Origin: Exiguobacterium artemiae 255-15
Lineage (GTDB): Bacteria > Bacillota > Bacilli > Exiguobacteriales > Exiguobacteriaceae
NCBI RefSeq assembly: GCF_000019905.1
Contig: NC_010556.1
Location: forward strand, 2,940,001 to 3,004,000
DNA: 64,000 nt
Reading direction: 5' to 3'
A program made the translations under genes and the position numbers. Positions 35,571-45,210 of the stretch are shown piece by piece. Within the stretch, counting starts at the first letter, position 1. Each line of letters starts with the position of its first letter. The notes beneath the pieces are model-generated. The model saw only the letters and a list, made by a program, of their open reading frames with translations, searched no databases and was not told where the DNA came from.

Positions 35571-36945
35571 CTTCCACACTCCGTTTCCATGATGTTTTTG
35601 TCAGATGATGAACGATGTAACAGACCGCGATAAACGGAACCCCGAAATAGAGGGCGACCCGTTGCGTCGGATCAAAGGCGATTCCGATCAATGAAGCCAA
35701 ACACATTAAAAACGACAGAATCGGTACAAACAGATACCAGGGCGTCCGGTAAACCAAATCGTTTAGATCATGCCCCTCTTGCAGATAGCGCTTGCGGAAC
35801 ATGAACTGTGAGGCGCTGATACTCATCCAGACAACGACGACTGCCAGTCCCGAGATCGAGACAAGCGCAATGTAGACGGAACCCGGTGCATAGACGCTGG
35901 AGAACAGGGCAAGCAGACCACCGAGCATACTGAAGAGAACGGCACGTGTCGGCACTCCGCTCGCATTTAATTTAGAAAAGTACGGCGTAATCATCCGTTG
36001 ATCGGATAAAGACCACAACATCCGTGATGCGGCGTACAGACCCGAGTTCGCTGCTGACAAAATCGCGGTCAGAATGACGAAGTTCATGATGTCTGCTGCA
36101 AACGGAAGACCGATCCGTTCAAACACAGCAACGAATGGACTTTCAAGCACTCCTTTTGAATCATTTGGTAACAGAATCGCAAGAACAATGATCGTCCCGA
36201 CAAAAAATAAGACGAGCCGGAAGACTGTTGTTCGAATGGCGAGAGGAACCGTCCGTTTCGGATCGACCGCCTCACCTGCTGCAATCCCGATTAACTCTGT
36301 TCCGGAATAGGCAAAGTTAACGGCAAGCATCGTCATCAAGATCGCGAACGCTCCGTTCGGAAACAGGCCCCCCTCCGTCAACGGAGCGAGAAGCGGTGCT
36401 TGTGAGCCGTCCGCGAGGGGCAAGAATCCGACGATTGCTGCTGTTCCTAAGACGATGAACACTAAAATCGTCAGCACCTTGACGGCAGAAAACCAAAATT
36501 CAACTTCCGCGAACAAGCGGACCGTCAAGACATTGATGCCTAAAATCATGACGACGAATAAAGCACTGAACAGCCAGACCGGAACATCCGTAAACCAGCG
36601 TTGCATCAATAAACCGGCTGCCGTAAATTCCGAACCGAGCGCGACCGTCCAAGTCAGCCAGTAAAGCCAGGCGACGGTATAGCCTGTTCCGGATCCAATA
36701 TATTTCGTCGCGTAGCTGTGAAAGGCACCCGTCTCCGGCATATGTACCGCCAGCTCCCCTAGACAAAGCATTACCAGATAAATCGCCAGCGCTCCGACCA
36801 GGTAAGATAAAATCGTGCCGACCCGACCGGCCTGCTCGAGCGTATAGCCTGTACTTAAAAATAATCCGGTCCCGATGACACCGCCGAGTGACAACATGAC
36901 GATATGCCGGGATTCCATTTTCCGCCGAAACGTTCCTTCTTTCAT
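35545..36945 (-). CDS. mmuP: Amino acid permease, probably S-methylmethionine importer
   Basis: 466 aa with 12 membrane helices. [18 protein letters not shown] and [12 protein letters not shown] mark the APC/amino acid transporter family. SYGTEL-like [15 protein letters not shown] is the conserved second motif. The downstream mmuM and the SAM riboswitch upstream point to uptake of S-methylmethionine. The start follows GGAGG by 4-5 nt. Confidence 0.88.
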   Translation of the reverse strand: MKEGTFRRKMESRHIVMLSLGGVIGTGLFLSTGYTLEQAGRVGTILSYLVGALAIYLVMLCLGELAVHMPETGAFHSYATKYIGSGTGYTVAWLYWLTWTVALGSEFTAAGLLMQRWFTDVPVWLFSALFVVMILGINVLTVRLFAEVEFWFSAVKVLTILVFIVLGTAAIVGFLPLADGSQAPLLAPLTEGGLFPNGAFAILMTMLAVNFAYSGTELIGIAAGEAVDPKRTVPLAIRTTVFRLVLFFVGTIIVLAILLPNDSKGVLESPFVAVFERIGLPFAADIMNFVILTAILSAANSGLYAASRMLWSLSDQRMITPYFSKLNASGVPTRAVLFSMLGGLLALFSSVYAPGSVYIALVSISGLAVVVVWMSISASQFMFRKRYLQEGHDLNDLVYRTPWYLFVPILSFLMCLASLIGIAFDPTQRVALYFGVPFIAVCYIVHHLTKTSWKRSVEDVKEQQSS

Positions 36946-36980
36946 TACTCCTCCACACTCCTCTTTTTCTCGTTAAACTA

Positions 36981-37012
36981 AAAAAAAAACGCACCCACAT
37001 GCATGGGTGCGT
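36981..37012 (-). terminator. Riboswitch terminator of mmuPM
   Basis: On the minus strand ACGCACCCATGC and GCATGTGGGTGCGT pair (one bulge), followed by ten T. Confidence 0.93.
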
Positions 37013-37032
37013 CGGTCGACAATCAAAGGAAG

Positions 37033-37130
37033 CTTATCGATCGGGTACAACACCCGCAGGAATTAGCACAGTGTCTTTCGACCTGTTGCTGAGGCTTCAA
37101 AGGGCCAGTCCCTCCACCTCTCTGGATAAG
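37033..37130 (-). promoter_or_regulatory. SAM riboswitch (S-box, SAM-I) of mmuPM
   Basis: Minus strand: CTTATCCAGAGAGGTGGAGGGACTGGCCC, then CAGCAACAGG, GGTGTT-like P4 parts, GTGCTAATTCC and a closing GATAAG. This is a near-consensus S-box, followed by a terminator and then the mmuP ribosome site. SAM should switch the operon off. Confidence 0.95.
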
Positions 37131-37146
37131 AATGTAATTTTTCATA

Positions 37147-37187
37147 ACAGTACCAACCCTGTTCTGAATTGTCAACACAATTCAGAA
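37147..37187 (-). promoter_or_regulatory. Promoter of mmuPM with a perfect inverted repeat over the -35 box
   Basis: On the minus strand TTGACA (37170-37175), 17 nt, TACTGT (37147-37152). TTCTGAATTG (37162-37171) and CAATTCAGAA (37178-37187) form a perfect 10-bp inverted repeat with a 6-nt spacer that contains most of the -35 box. This could be an operator in addition to the riboswitch, or a terminator-like hairpin of the upstream gene. Confidence 0.7.
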
Positions 37188-37198
37188 TTTATCATGTA

Positions 37199-37233
37199 AA
37201 AAAAACGCCTTACACCAAAACGGTATAAGACGT
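37199..37233 (-). terminator. Terminator of the pyruvyltransferase-like gene
   Basis: Minus strand: ACGTCTTATACC and GGTGTAAGGCGT pair with wobbles, followed by eight T. Confidence 0.8.
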
Positions 37234-37240
37234 CTGTCGC

Positions 37241-38659
37241 TTATTTCTTCGCAAACAAATCAGCTGTCTTCAATGCCATCCGAACCGCTTTCCGGTTCAA
37301 TGTGCCTTGTTGATGCTTCATTTCTTTTGTTTGACTGTTCAACTTGCCTTGAAGTGATTTGATTTTCTTATCTTTTTCAGCCATTTTCGCTTTATCGCGT
37401 TTTTGAGCTGCCACGATTTTTTGTTCTTCGGCTGGGAAATATGATTCAAAACGTGAAACGGCTTCTTCGATACTGATTCCTGTGATCGGTTTAACGACCG
37501 GAAGCAACTCTGCTTTGGCCATTTCACGATCAAACGGAACGTTCTCCGGATAGTTCGTTTCTTTGTAGATGTGTTCTAGATCATTTGTATTCAGGAATTC
37601 CACGAAGTTATCAAAGTTACGTGCTTGAACACGTGTCGGACTTTGGAAGTCAGCCGACTCAATCACATCCGACAAGCGTGTGCTGTCTGTGATGTCATTT
37701 GCCCAAATGTGTGTCAATTGGTGATAATCCGTTAATTCGCGCATCCGTGCATCTTTCGGAATCAGGATACTTGGCGTTCCGGCAAGTGTTGCCGTGATGT
37801 TACCGTGAAGACGTGCTCCGAAGCTGAAGTCAGCTTCTTTCAAGAAGTTGATCCATGTCTGCGCGTTCAAGAAGAAGCGGACACGGTCGTTCATGTAAGT
37901 CGGATCCGACATCTTGACCGGATAGTTCGTGACGGATAAGTCAGCAATCGGATGTGTTCCTGTGTACGTCAAACGCAACTCTTTCATCCATTGCGGGATG
38001 AAGTAGTGGTTCGGGTACTCTTCCATTCCGCGTGTGATGAAGTTAAGGACGTTTTGCGGTGCAAGACGTGACGAGTTGACACCGATCATTGAATCTTTTG
38101 TGATATTCGTTTCACGAATTTTCAAATCACGACCAAACGCATACATCGATGGGCAACCGATGACTTTGTGATCGATTCCTTCGCGGAAACCAAGACGCGT
38201 CAAATATTTTGATGTGATTTCGCCGCGAAGTCCAAGCATGCTTGAGCGCTCAAGAACTGCGCTGACAAACGCTTTAACGTCTTCATCAAATGAAAAACCG
38301 TCGTTTAAATTCGCTTCAAACGGTGCGCGTAAACCGACACCGATGACGACGACCGGAATCTTTAGTTTTTTAATCAATTTTGTATATTTACGAAGTGTCG
38401 GGACGAATTCTTTACGGAATGCATCAGCGAGTGGAATGACATATAAATCGAAGTTCGCATTGATTTCATCTGCACGCTCTTCTTCATAGTAGTAGTAATC
38501 CGGTGTGATCGTCGTGCCCTCTGTCATCAAGGTGCGGAAAATACTGTATTGATAAATCAGGTTTCCGACGTTCCCTCCGATTGAGTTATGCTTCATCAAA
38601 TATTCTGCGTCGAACTGTTCAAACGGTGTCATACCCGCACGGATAATAATACGTTTCAT
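37241..38659 (-). CDS. Polysaccharide pyruvyl transferase family protein
   Basis: 472 aa. The GxNxGNxLIYQYSIF start (NSIGGNVGNLIYQY near residue 27), VVVIGVGLRAPFE, LGLRGEITSKYL and SFGARLHGNITATLAGTPSILI are the diagnostic motifs of PF04230 (CsaB/WcaK-like). These enzymes add ketal pyruvate to cell wall or exopolysaccharide sugars. A lysine/glutamate-rich coiled coil follows at about 410-450. The ATG at 38659 is 9 nt after AGAGGGGAA. It stands alone, away from polysaccharide genes. Upstream, TTGACT, 18 nt, TATCCT may be its promoter (about 38730-38760). Confidence 0.85.
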   Translation of the reverse strand: MKRIIIRAGMTPFEQFDAEYLMKHNSIGGNVGNLIYQYSIFRTLMTEGTTITPDYYYYEEERADEINANFDLYVIPLADAFRKEFVPTLRKYTKLIKKLKIPVVVIGVGLRAPFEANLNDGFSFDEDVKAFVSAVLERSSMLGLRGEITSKYLTRLGFREGIDHKVIGCPSMYAFGRDLKIRETNITKDSMIGVNSSRLAPQNVLNFITRGMEEYPNHYFIPQWMKELRLTYTGTHPIADLSVTNYPVKMSDPTYMNDRVRFFLNAQTWINFLKEADFSFGARLHGNITATLAGTPSILIPKDARMRELTDYHQLTHIWANDITDSTRLSDVIESADFQSPTRVQARNFDNFVEFLNTNDLEHIYKETNYPENVPFDREMAKAELLPVVKPITGISIEEAVSRFESYFPAEEQKIVAAQKRDKAKMAEKDKKIKSLQGKLNSQTKEMKHQQGTLNRKAVRMALKTADLFAKK

Positions 38660-38858
38660 GTAAAATAATTCCCCTCTCACTTCTGTTTTCATTTAAAAAA
38701 TATAAAATATATTTTGCTTTTTTAACCATCTTGTCTTTTCAAGGATAGTTGAATGCAATTCAGCAAGTCAACGAATAGCTGAAAATTACACATTATTGTG
38801 GATTATGAAAAATATAGGCTCAATACAAACTAAAAAATGTTCCCTATATAACAACTAG

Positions 38859-39767
38859 TTAAACATCTTTTCTCGACATACGATAAATTTTGAGATTTGC
38901 ATAAATCGCCGGCAACATCACTTGCGTCGCTTCATCTTTCGAAAGAAGTGTGCCGAACAAATGAGCTGACTCGACTTCATTACCTTTCTCCATGTCACGT
39001 TGTAAGGACGACTTCATCGTTTCATCCATTTGTGCGATCTGTTGCTGTTGAATCTGTTCAATCCCATCACTGAACACAGCACCTTGGCGTTCCATCGCTT
39101 CTTTGGCTTCCGTTGCCAGGCGGCGGATCATCATCATTCCTTCTTCCTGCGAACGAATCGGACCGATTGCTGAACGGAAAAGCGACGTCACACCGGAAAA
39201 CGTCGTGATGAACAGATACTTATTCCACATATCGCGGGTAATCGTATCTGAATAGTTGATCGGAGCCGCTGTTCCGGTCAAATGCTGTTTCAATTCTTCC
39301 AAGCGGTCTGTCCGCGTTCCCGGCAATGGACCAAATAACAGATGGTGGGACGGACTCGTCTGTACGATGTGTCCTTTTCCATCAAGCGTTGATTCGATGA
39401 AACAGAGTCCGCCCAGCACACGTTCCGCTCCGAAGTGTTGCTCCAGTTGCTTTAAATGGGCCATTCCGTTTAGCAACGGCAAAATATATGTATCGGTTGC
39501 GACGAACGGTTCGATGTCCTCTAACACCTGCTCCAGATGATAGGCCTTGGTCGATAAAAGAATGACATCAAACGTTCCTTTTTCTCCGGTCCGGATCAGA
39601 CGCGGAGAACAGGTAATATCTCCATGCAGACTCTTGACCTGAAGTCCCGCACGCAATTCCTCAAACCGGCGTTCACGGACTAAAAATGTGACGTCTTCCC
39701 CTTTTTCCGCCAATCGTGCCCCGAAATAACCACCGACGGCACCGGCACCGACTACTAAAATTTTCAT
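38859..39767 (-). CDS. panE: 2-dehydropantoate 2-reductase (PanE/ApbA family)
   Basis: 302 aa. The Rossmann motif is ILVVGAGAVGGYFGARLAEKG, and VILLSTKAYHLEQVL carries the conserved Lys; DMWNKYLFITTFSGVTSLFR is the substrate-binding helix. The enzyme makes pantoate for pantothenate and CoA with NADPH. Paralogues exist in many genomes, so PanE itself is likely but not certain. The start follows GGAGGGATAAA. Divergent from gntR. Confidence 0.87.
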   Translation of the reverse strand: MKILVVGAGAVGGYFGARLAEKGEDVTFLVRERRFEELRAGLQVKSLHGDITCSPRLIRTGEKGTFDVILLSTKAYHLEQVLEDIEPFVATDTYILPLLNGMAHLKQLEQHFGAERVLGGLCFIESTLDGKGHIVQTSPSHHLLFGPLPGTRTDRLEELKQHLTGTAAPINYSDTITRDMWNKYLFITTFSGVTSLFRSAIGPIRSQEEGMMMIRRLATEAKEAMERQGAVFSDGIEQIQQQQIAQMDETMKSSLQRDMEKGNEVESAHLFGTLLSKDEATQVMLPAIYANLKIYRMSRKDV

Positions 39768-39868
39768 TTTATCCCTCCATCTGACTGATGTCTTCCGATC
39801 TGTTCTACGCTTTCGTTCTCTAGCCTATCGCATCGAAAAGCCGTAATTTTGATAAAGATGACAATTTA

Positions 39869-39906
39869 ATTAAAGCGCTTGCATTTTAGTTTTCCTCGTT
39901 TATACT
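39869..39906 (+). promoter_or_regulatory. Promoter and cre-like site of the gnt operon
   Basis: ATTAAAGCGCTTGCA (39869-39883) fits the CcpA cre consensus except for one position. It overlaps the -35 box TTGCAT (39879-39884); the -10 box TATACT is at 39901-39906, 16 nt away. Catabolite repression of gluconate use is expected. Confidence 0.7.
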
Positions 39907-39920
39907 ACTTGTATACAAGT
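39907..39920 (+). promoter_or_regulatory. GntR operator
   Basis: ACTTGTATACAAGT is a perfect 14-bp palindrome and agrees with the core of the B. subtilis gnt operator. It directly follows the -10 box of the gnt promoter, 30 nt before the gntR start, so GntR would block initiation. Confidence 0.85.
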
Positions 39921-39949
39921 ATACTTATTCGACAAAGAGGGTGTTTTTT

Positions 39950-40666
39950 ATGTCTGATCTTTTATACCCGATTAAATGGTTATCAAAAGCATCCGCCGGT
40001 GATCGTGTCGCCCATGAACTGCGGATGCGGATCATTTCCGGCAAGATCGAGAGCGGTACCGTCCTATCCGAAAACAAACTGGCTGCTGATTTTTCCGTCA
40101 GCCGGTCTCCTGTCCGGGATGCCCTGAAAGTATTGGCGTCAGAACGGATTATCCGGTTGGAACGGATGGGTGCCGTCGTCGTCGGGCTGTCCAAAAAAGA
40201 CATTCAGGAAATTTATGACGTCCGACTGTTAATCGAAACGTTCGTTTTTGAACGGATCGTCAAGATGGATCGTCAAGATCTGGTCCGTGAACTGAGCAAA
40301 GTTCTCGAGATGATGAAGATTGCCATCAAGTATAAGGATGCGGATGAATTTTCGTATCAAGACGTCCTGTTTCACGAAACGATCATCCGGTCGATTGATC
40401 ACGGATATGTCAGCATGATGTGGCAGAATCTCAAGCCCGTCATGGAAAGCTTCATCTTATTGTCGATGCGTCAGCGTCTCGATGAGGACATCGAAGATTT
40501 CGAGCGGATTCTCGAGAACCATGCCCTCTACATCGAAGCGATTGAGACCGGCGACCGCAAACGAATGATTGCCTCGCTGCATCAGAATTTTGATGATGTG
40601 CAGGAAGTCGAAGATTTATGGAAATCGCAACAACTGATGACGAAGGGAGTCGAACCACATGACTGA
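39950..40666 (+). CDS. gntR: Gluconate operon repressor GntR (FadR-type)
   Basis: 238 aa. N-terminal winged helix of the GntR family (VAHELRMRIISGKIESGTVL, then SRSPVRDALKVLASERII) and a C-terminal all-helical FCD-type ligand domain (IYDVRLLIETFVFERI..., ALYIEAIETGDRKRMIA). The ATG at 39950 follows AAAGAGGGTG; the longer frame has no ribosome site. It is the first gene of gntRKPZ, in the B. subtilis order, and its stop overlaps the gntK start by 8 nt. Gluconate is the inducer in the known system. Confidence 0.94.
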   Translation: MSDLLYPIKWLSKASAGDRVAHELRMRIISGKIESGTVLSENKLAADFSVSRSPVRDALKVLASERIIRLERMGAVVVGLSKKDIQEIYDVRLLIETFVFERIVKMDRQDLVRELSKVLEMMKIAIKYKDADEFSYQDVLFHETIIRSIDHGYVSMMWQNLKPVMESFILLSMRQRLDEDIEDFERILENHALYIEAIETGDRKRMIASLHQNFDDVQEVEDLWKSQQLMTKGVEPHD

Positions 40667-42200
40667 ACACATGTTAGGGATTGATATTGGGACGACGAGC
40701 ACCAAAGCCGTACTCTTTACGACAAAAGGAGAAGTCGTCGGACAAACGAACGTCGGCTATCCGCTCCACACGCCGAATCGCTCGACGGCGGAGCAGGATC
40801 CGGAAGAGATCTTCCATGCCGTGCTCGAAAGCATCCGGTTGATGACGAAACAACATCCGACCGAGCAACCGAAGTTCGTCGCCTTCAGCAGTGCGATGCA
40901 CAGCTTGATTGCGATAGATGAACACGATCAACCGTTGACCGCCTGCATCACGTGGGCCGACAGCCGGAGCGAAGTCTGGTCGAACCGGATCAAGGAACAG
41001 TACGGTTACTCGATTTATCACCGCACCGGAACTCCGGTTCACCCGATGTCGCCGCTCAGCAAGATTTGTTGGCTCGTCGAAGAGCATCCGGACATTGCGG
41101 CACGGACGAAAAAATATATCGGGATCAAGGAATTTGTTTTCCACCGTCTGTTCGGACAATATGTCATCGACCATTCTCTCGCTTCAGCGACCGGTTTATT
41201 CAACATCCATGATCTCGACTGGGATGCGGAAGCGTTACAGGTCGCAGGCATCGATGCAACCAAATTGTCGCGACCGGTTTCGACGACAACGTCCTTTACC
41301 GATTTAGCACCGGAATACGCCAAACAAATTGGCCTAGATCCTTCTACACCGTTCCTGATCGGGGCAAGCGACGGCGTCCTGTCGAATCTCGGGGTTAACG
41401 CGATCCGGAAAGGCGAAATCGCCATTACGATCGGAACGAGCGGCGCAATCCGGACGATCATCGACCGTCCGCAAACGGATGAAAAAGGCCGGATCTTCTG
41501 TTACGCCTTAACCGAGAACCATTGGGTCATCGGTGGACCGGTCAATAACGGCGGCATGGTCTTACGCTGGATTCGTGACGAACTGGCCTCGGCGGAAGTC
41601 GAGACCGCGAAACGTCTTGGTATTGATCCATATGCCGTCCTGACGAAAATCGCCGAACGCGTCCGTCCGGGATCAGACGGTTTACTGTTCCACCCGTATT
41701 TGTCAGGCGAACGGGCTCCGCTTTGGAATCCGGATGTCAGTGGTTCGTTCTTCGGATTGACGCTGTCGCATAAAAAAGAACATATGATTCGGGCCGCCCT
41801 GGAAGGTGTCATTTATAACTTGTACACTGTCTTCCTGGCGTTAATCGAATGTATGGATGGTCCGGTCACACGGATTCAGGCAACCGGGGGGTTTGCCCGT
41901 TCTGAAGTGTGGCGTCAAATGATGGCAGATATCTTCGAGTCGGAAGTCGTCATTCCGGAAAGTTTTGAAAGTTCATGTCTTGGAGCCTGTATTCTCGGAT
42001 TGTATGCGACAGGGGAAGTCGATTCGTTCGAGGTGGCAGCAGACATGATCGGCGATACACATCGCCATGTGCCAAATGAGGAAGCAATGCACGAATACCG
42101 TCAGTTACTGCCGATCTTCATCAGTTTGGCACGTGTCCTGGAAACGGATTATCGACGCATCGCTACGTATCAACGGGGTCTGATTCAAAAAGAAATTTAA
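40659..42200 (+). CDS. gntK: Gluconokinase (FGGY family)
   Basis: 513 aa. The FGGY-kinase ATPase pattern is MLGIDIGTTSTKAVLF at the N-terminus, SGAIRTIIDRP in the middle and IQATGGFARSEVWRQMMADIF near the C-terminus. The usual gluconokinase GxxSDGVLSNLGVNA is present. It phosphorylates gluconate to 6-phosphogluconate. Overlaps gntR and lies 23 nt before gntP. Confidence 0.95.
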   Translation: MTEHMLGIDIGTTSTKAVLFTTKGEVVGQTNVGYPLHTPNRSTAEQDPEEIFHAVLESIRLMTKQHPTEQPKFVAFSSAMHSLIAIDEHDQPLTACITWADSRSEVWSNRIKEQYGYSIYHRTGTPVHPMSPLSKICWLVEEHPDIAARTKKYIGIKEFVFHRLFGQYVIDHSLASATGLFNIHDLDWDAEALQVAGIDATKLSRPVSTTTSFTDLAPEYAKQIGLDPSTPFLIGASDGVLSNLGVNAIRKGEIAITIGTSGAIRTIIDRPQTDEKGRIFCYALTENHWVIGGPVNNGGMVLRWIRDELASAEVETAKRLGIDPYAVLTKIAERVRPGSDGLLFHPYLSGERAPLWNPDVSGSFFGLTLSHKKEHMIRAALEGVIYNLYTVFLALIECMDGPVTRIQATGGFARSEVWRQMMADIFESEVVIPESFESSCLGACILGLYATGEVDSFEVAADMIGDTHRHVPNEEAMHEYRQLLPIFISLARVLETDYRRIATYQRGLIQKEI

Positions 42201-42223
42201 TTTAAGTTTTTGGGGGAAGTCAC

Positions 42224-43570
42224 ATGCCATTAGTCATTGTTGCTATCGGGATTATTCTGTTACTCGTTTTAATTATGGGGTTAAAATTAAACACGTTCGT
42301 TTCTTTAATCATCGTCTCGTTCGTCGTCGCTTTACTGCTTGGAATGCCGCTTGATCAAATCGTCACGACGATTGAAGCCGGTCTCGGCGGCACGCTTGGT
42401 CACCTCGCCTTAATCTTCGGACTTGGTGCCATGCTCGGGAAATTGATTGCCGATGCAGGCGGTGCGCAACGGATCGCGATGACGCTTGTCGCGAAGTTTG
42501 GGGAAAAGAACATCCAATGGGCTGTCGTTGTCGCCTCATTCATCATCGGGATTGCGTTATTCTTTGAAGTCGGCTTGGTGTTGTTGATTCCAATCGTCTT
42601 CGCCATCTCACGTCAGTTACGCGTCTCGATCTTGTATCTCGGGATTCCGATGGTTGCTGCCCTTTCCGTCACACACGGCTTTCTTCCGCCTCACCCGGGC
42701 CCGACCGTTATTGCCGGAGAATACGGAGCTGACCTTGGTCAAGTTCTCTTATACGGCTTTATTGTAGCCGTACCGACCGTCATCATCGCCGGTCCGATCT
42801 TTACGAAAATCGCGAAACGAATCGTTCCGGATTCATTCAAGAAAACCGGCAACATCGCTTCACTCGGGGAACAAAAAGAATTTAATCTCGACGAGACACC
42901 AGGATTCGGTATCAGTGTCTTCACAGCGATGCTGCCTGTCCTCCTGATGTCGATCGCGACGATTTTAACGTTATTGCAAAAAACGCTTGGTTGGGAAAGT
43001 AACAGTGTTTTATCTGCCGTTCAATTCATCGGAAACGCATCGACGGCGATGCTGATTTCCTTGCTTTTCGCTATCTACACGATGGGACTGGCGCGTCAGA
43101 TTCCCATTAAAACCGTCATGGATTCTTGTACGACGGCCATCACACAAATCGGAATGATGCTACTGATCATCGGCGGCGGCGGTGCCTTTAAGCAGGTCCT
43201 GATTGACGGTGGTGTCGGTAAATTCGTCGCTCAGATGTTTGAAGATACGACATTATCACCGATTTTACTGGCGTGGATCATCGCAGCCATCTTACGGATT
43301 TCACTTGGTTCGGCAACCGTCGCTTCACTGACGACAGCCGGTCTCGTCATTCCGTTGCTCGGTCAATCGGATGTCAATCTGGCGCTCGTCGTTCTCGCAA
43401 CAGGAGCCGGCAGTTTGATCGCTTCACACGTCAACGACGCCGGATTCTGGATGTTTAAAGAGTATTTCGGATTAACCATGAAAGAAACTTTTGCGACGTG
43501 GACCTTGCTTGAGACAATCATTTCCGTCTTCGGACTTGGATTCGTCCTTCTGCTCAGTCTCGTCGTCTAA
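42224..43570 (+). CDS. gntP: Gluconate permease GntP
   Basis: 448 aa with about 12-14 membrane helices. [40 protein letters not shown] and [21 protein letters not shown] are characteristic of the GntP family of gluconate:H+ symporters. The start follows a GGGGGAAG site. Cotranscribed with gntK and gntZ. Confidence 0.95.
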   Translation: MPLVIVAIGIILLLVLIMGLKLNTFVSLIIVSFVVALLLGMPLDQIVTTIEAGLGGTLGHLALIFGLGAMLGKLIADAGGAQRIAMTLVAKFGEKNIQWAVVVASFIIGIALFFEVGLVLLIPIVFAISRQLRVSILYLGIPMVAALSVTHGFLPPHPGPTVIAGEYGADLGQVLLYGFIVAVPTVIIAGPIFTKIAKRIVPDSFKKTGNIASLGEQKEFNLDETPGFGISVFTAMLPVLLMSIATILTLLQKTLGWESNSVLSAVQFIGNASTAMLISLLFAIYTMGLARQIPIKTVMDSCTTAITQIGMMLLIIGGGGAFKQVLIDGGVGKFVAQMFEDTTLSPILLAWIIAAILRISLGSATVASLTTAGLVIPLLGQSDVNLALVVLATGAGSLIASHVNDAGFWMFKEYFGLTMKETFATWTLLETIISVFGLGFVLLLSLVV

Positions 43571-43589
43571 AAAAAGGAGTCGATCTTAT

Positions 43590-44990
43590 ATGCTACATTC
43601 AATCGGAGTCATCGGGCTCGGTGTCATGGGGCGCAACATCGCCTTGAACATGGCAAGCCGTCAGGAAGACGTCGCTGTCTATAACTACACACGTGATTTA
43701 ACGGATGACTTAATGGCACATAACGAAGGATTGCCGGTTCATCCTTATTACGAGGTGGCTGATTTTGTTCAATCCCTAGCCCGTCCTCGAAAAATTTTCG
43801 TCATGGTCACGGCGGGAAGTGCAATTGATTCAGTCATCGAGTCACTGATTCCACACCTCGAAACAGGCGACATCATCATGGACGGTGGAAACTCGCATTT
43901 CCATGATACGGAACGCCGTTTCGATCAGTTGCAACAACACGGAATCGAATACATCGGTGTCGGTGTCTCCGGCGGTGAAGTCGGTGCACGGACCGGCCCT
44001 GCCATCATGCCGGGCGGTACAAAAGAAGCCTACGAACAAGTCGCGCCGATTTTGACGAAGATTGCGGCACAAGTGAACGGTGATCCATGTTGCGTCTACA
44101 TCGGACCAAAAGGTGCCGGCCATTTCGTCAAGATGGTCCATAACGGGATCGAATACGCCGACATGCAGCTGATCGCGGAAGCGTACAGTTTTCTCCGGGT
44201 CCGTCTCGGCCTTGACGTGGAAGAAATCGCGGATGTCTTCGCGTCTTGGAATGAAGGCGAGCTGAAAAGTTATCTGATCGAGATTACAGCCGATATTCTC
44301 CGCAAAAAGGATGATGAAACCGGTCTTCCGTTGATCGATGTCATCTTGGACCAAGCCGGTCAAAAAGGGACAGGAAAATGGACAAGCATGCAATCGATTG
44401 ATAACGGGATTGCTTCGTCCATCATTACAGAAGCCCTTTTCGCCCGCTATCTCTCAGCCGTCAAAGAAGAACGTGTCGCAGCAGCTACCGTCCTCGGTGG
44501 ACCGGAAGCCCGCGAGACGCTCGACAAAGACGTTTGGATCGAACGGATCCGCCAAGCCCTTTACATGGGGAAAATCGCCGCATACGCGCAAGGGTTCACA
44601 CAGTACCGGACGTCATCCGAACTATACGACTGGAACTTACGTCTTGAAGAAATCGCCTTGATTTTCCGCGGCGGCTGCATCATCCGTGCTGATTTCCTCA
44701 ATGTCATCAGTGAGGCGTTTGCGAAAGACGAGTCGCTTGCGAACTTAATGCTTGCACCGTACTTCGCGGACAAGGTGCAAGATTATCAAACAGCACTGCG
44801 TCAGGTGGTCGCTGAAAGTTCATTATCCGGACTCGCTGCTCCGTGTCTCAGCACATCGCTGACGTATTACGACAGCTACCGGACGGCTAATTCCAACGCT
44901 AACATCCTGCAAGCCCAACGTGATTATTTCGGCGCCCATACGTATGCCCGGACCGATCGCGAAGGAACGTTCCATACGGAATGGCAATAA
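43590..44990 (+). CDS. gntZ: 6-phosphogluconate dehydrogenase (decarboxylating)
   Basis: 466 aa, standard length. GVIGLGVMGRNIALNMA is the NADP site; DGGNSHFHDTERR and GVSGGEVGARTGPAIMPGG are substrate loops; KMVHNGIEYADMQLIAEAYS carries the catalytic lysine. It converts 6-phosphogluconate to ribulose 5-phosphate. The ATG at 43590 is 10 nt after AAAAAGGAG; the longer frame overlaps gntP. Last gene of the operon. Confidence 0.95.
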   Translation: MLHSIGVIGLGVMGRNIALNMASRQEDVAVYNYTRDLTDDLMAHNEGLPVHPYYEVADFVQSLARPRKIFVMVTAGSAIDSVIESLIPHLETGDIIMDGGNSHFHDTERRFDQLQQHGIEYIGVGVSGGEVGARTGPAIMPGGTKEAYEQVAPILTKIAAQVNGDPCCVYIGPKGAGHFVKMVHNGIEYADMQLIAEAYSFLRVRLGLDVEEIADVFASWNEGELKSYLIEITADILRKKDDETGLPLIDVILDQAGQKGTGKWTSMQSIDNGIASSIITEALFARYLSAVKEERVAAATVLGGPEARETLDKDVWIERIRQALYMGKIAAYAQGFTQYRTSSELYDWNLRLEEIALIFRGGCIIRADFLNVISEAFAKDESLANLMLAPYFADKVQDYQTALRQVVAESSLSGLAAPCLSTSLTYYDSYRTANSNANILQAQRDYFGAHTYARTDREGTFHTEWQ

Positions 44991-44999
44991 CTTATACAG

Positions 45000-45044
45000 C
45001 TCCTATTTCCTGTTTCATTTAGGGAAATAGGAGTTCTTTTTTTG
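45000..45044 (+). terminator. Intrinsic terminator of the gnt operon
   Basis: CTCCTATTTCC and GGAAATAGGAG form an 11-bp stem around a 12-nt loop, followed by a T-rich run. Confidence 0.9.
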
Positions 45045-45086
45045 TTCACACTTTGTTTATCAGAATAGGAAATTGCAGGTTATACC

Positions 45087-45139
45087 TTGACAAAACAGAG
45101 CGGTTATATGAAATTAGTATTAGATTAGAATTATTCTAG
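45087..45139 (+). promoter_or_regulatory. Promoter region of ahpCF with a PerR-like box
   Basis: TTAGAATTATTCTAG (45125-45139) is a palindrome matching the PerR box TTATAATNATTATAA at 12 of 15 positions with symmetric changes. A TTGACA lies at 45087-45092, but I see no well-spaced -10 box, so the exact promoter is open. Peroxide induction of ahpCF through PerR is standard in Bacillales. Confidence 0.6.
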
Positions 45140-45210
45140 TGTGATAGATACAGTTTTTTCTTTCTACTAGAACAGATTCTTAAATAGAACCCAACAGGAG
45201 GATTTTTATC

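Noticed and set aside
43842-44393. Long antisense open frame (183 aa) over gntZ
   Set aside because: Shadow of a strong gene; no ribosome site, no domain and high coding signal on the other strand.
45087-45115. Consensus promoter from TTGACA at 45087
   Set aside because: The -35 box is good but no acceptable -10 box lies 16-18 nt downstream, so it is only mentioned as part of the ahpC region.
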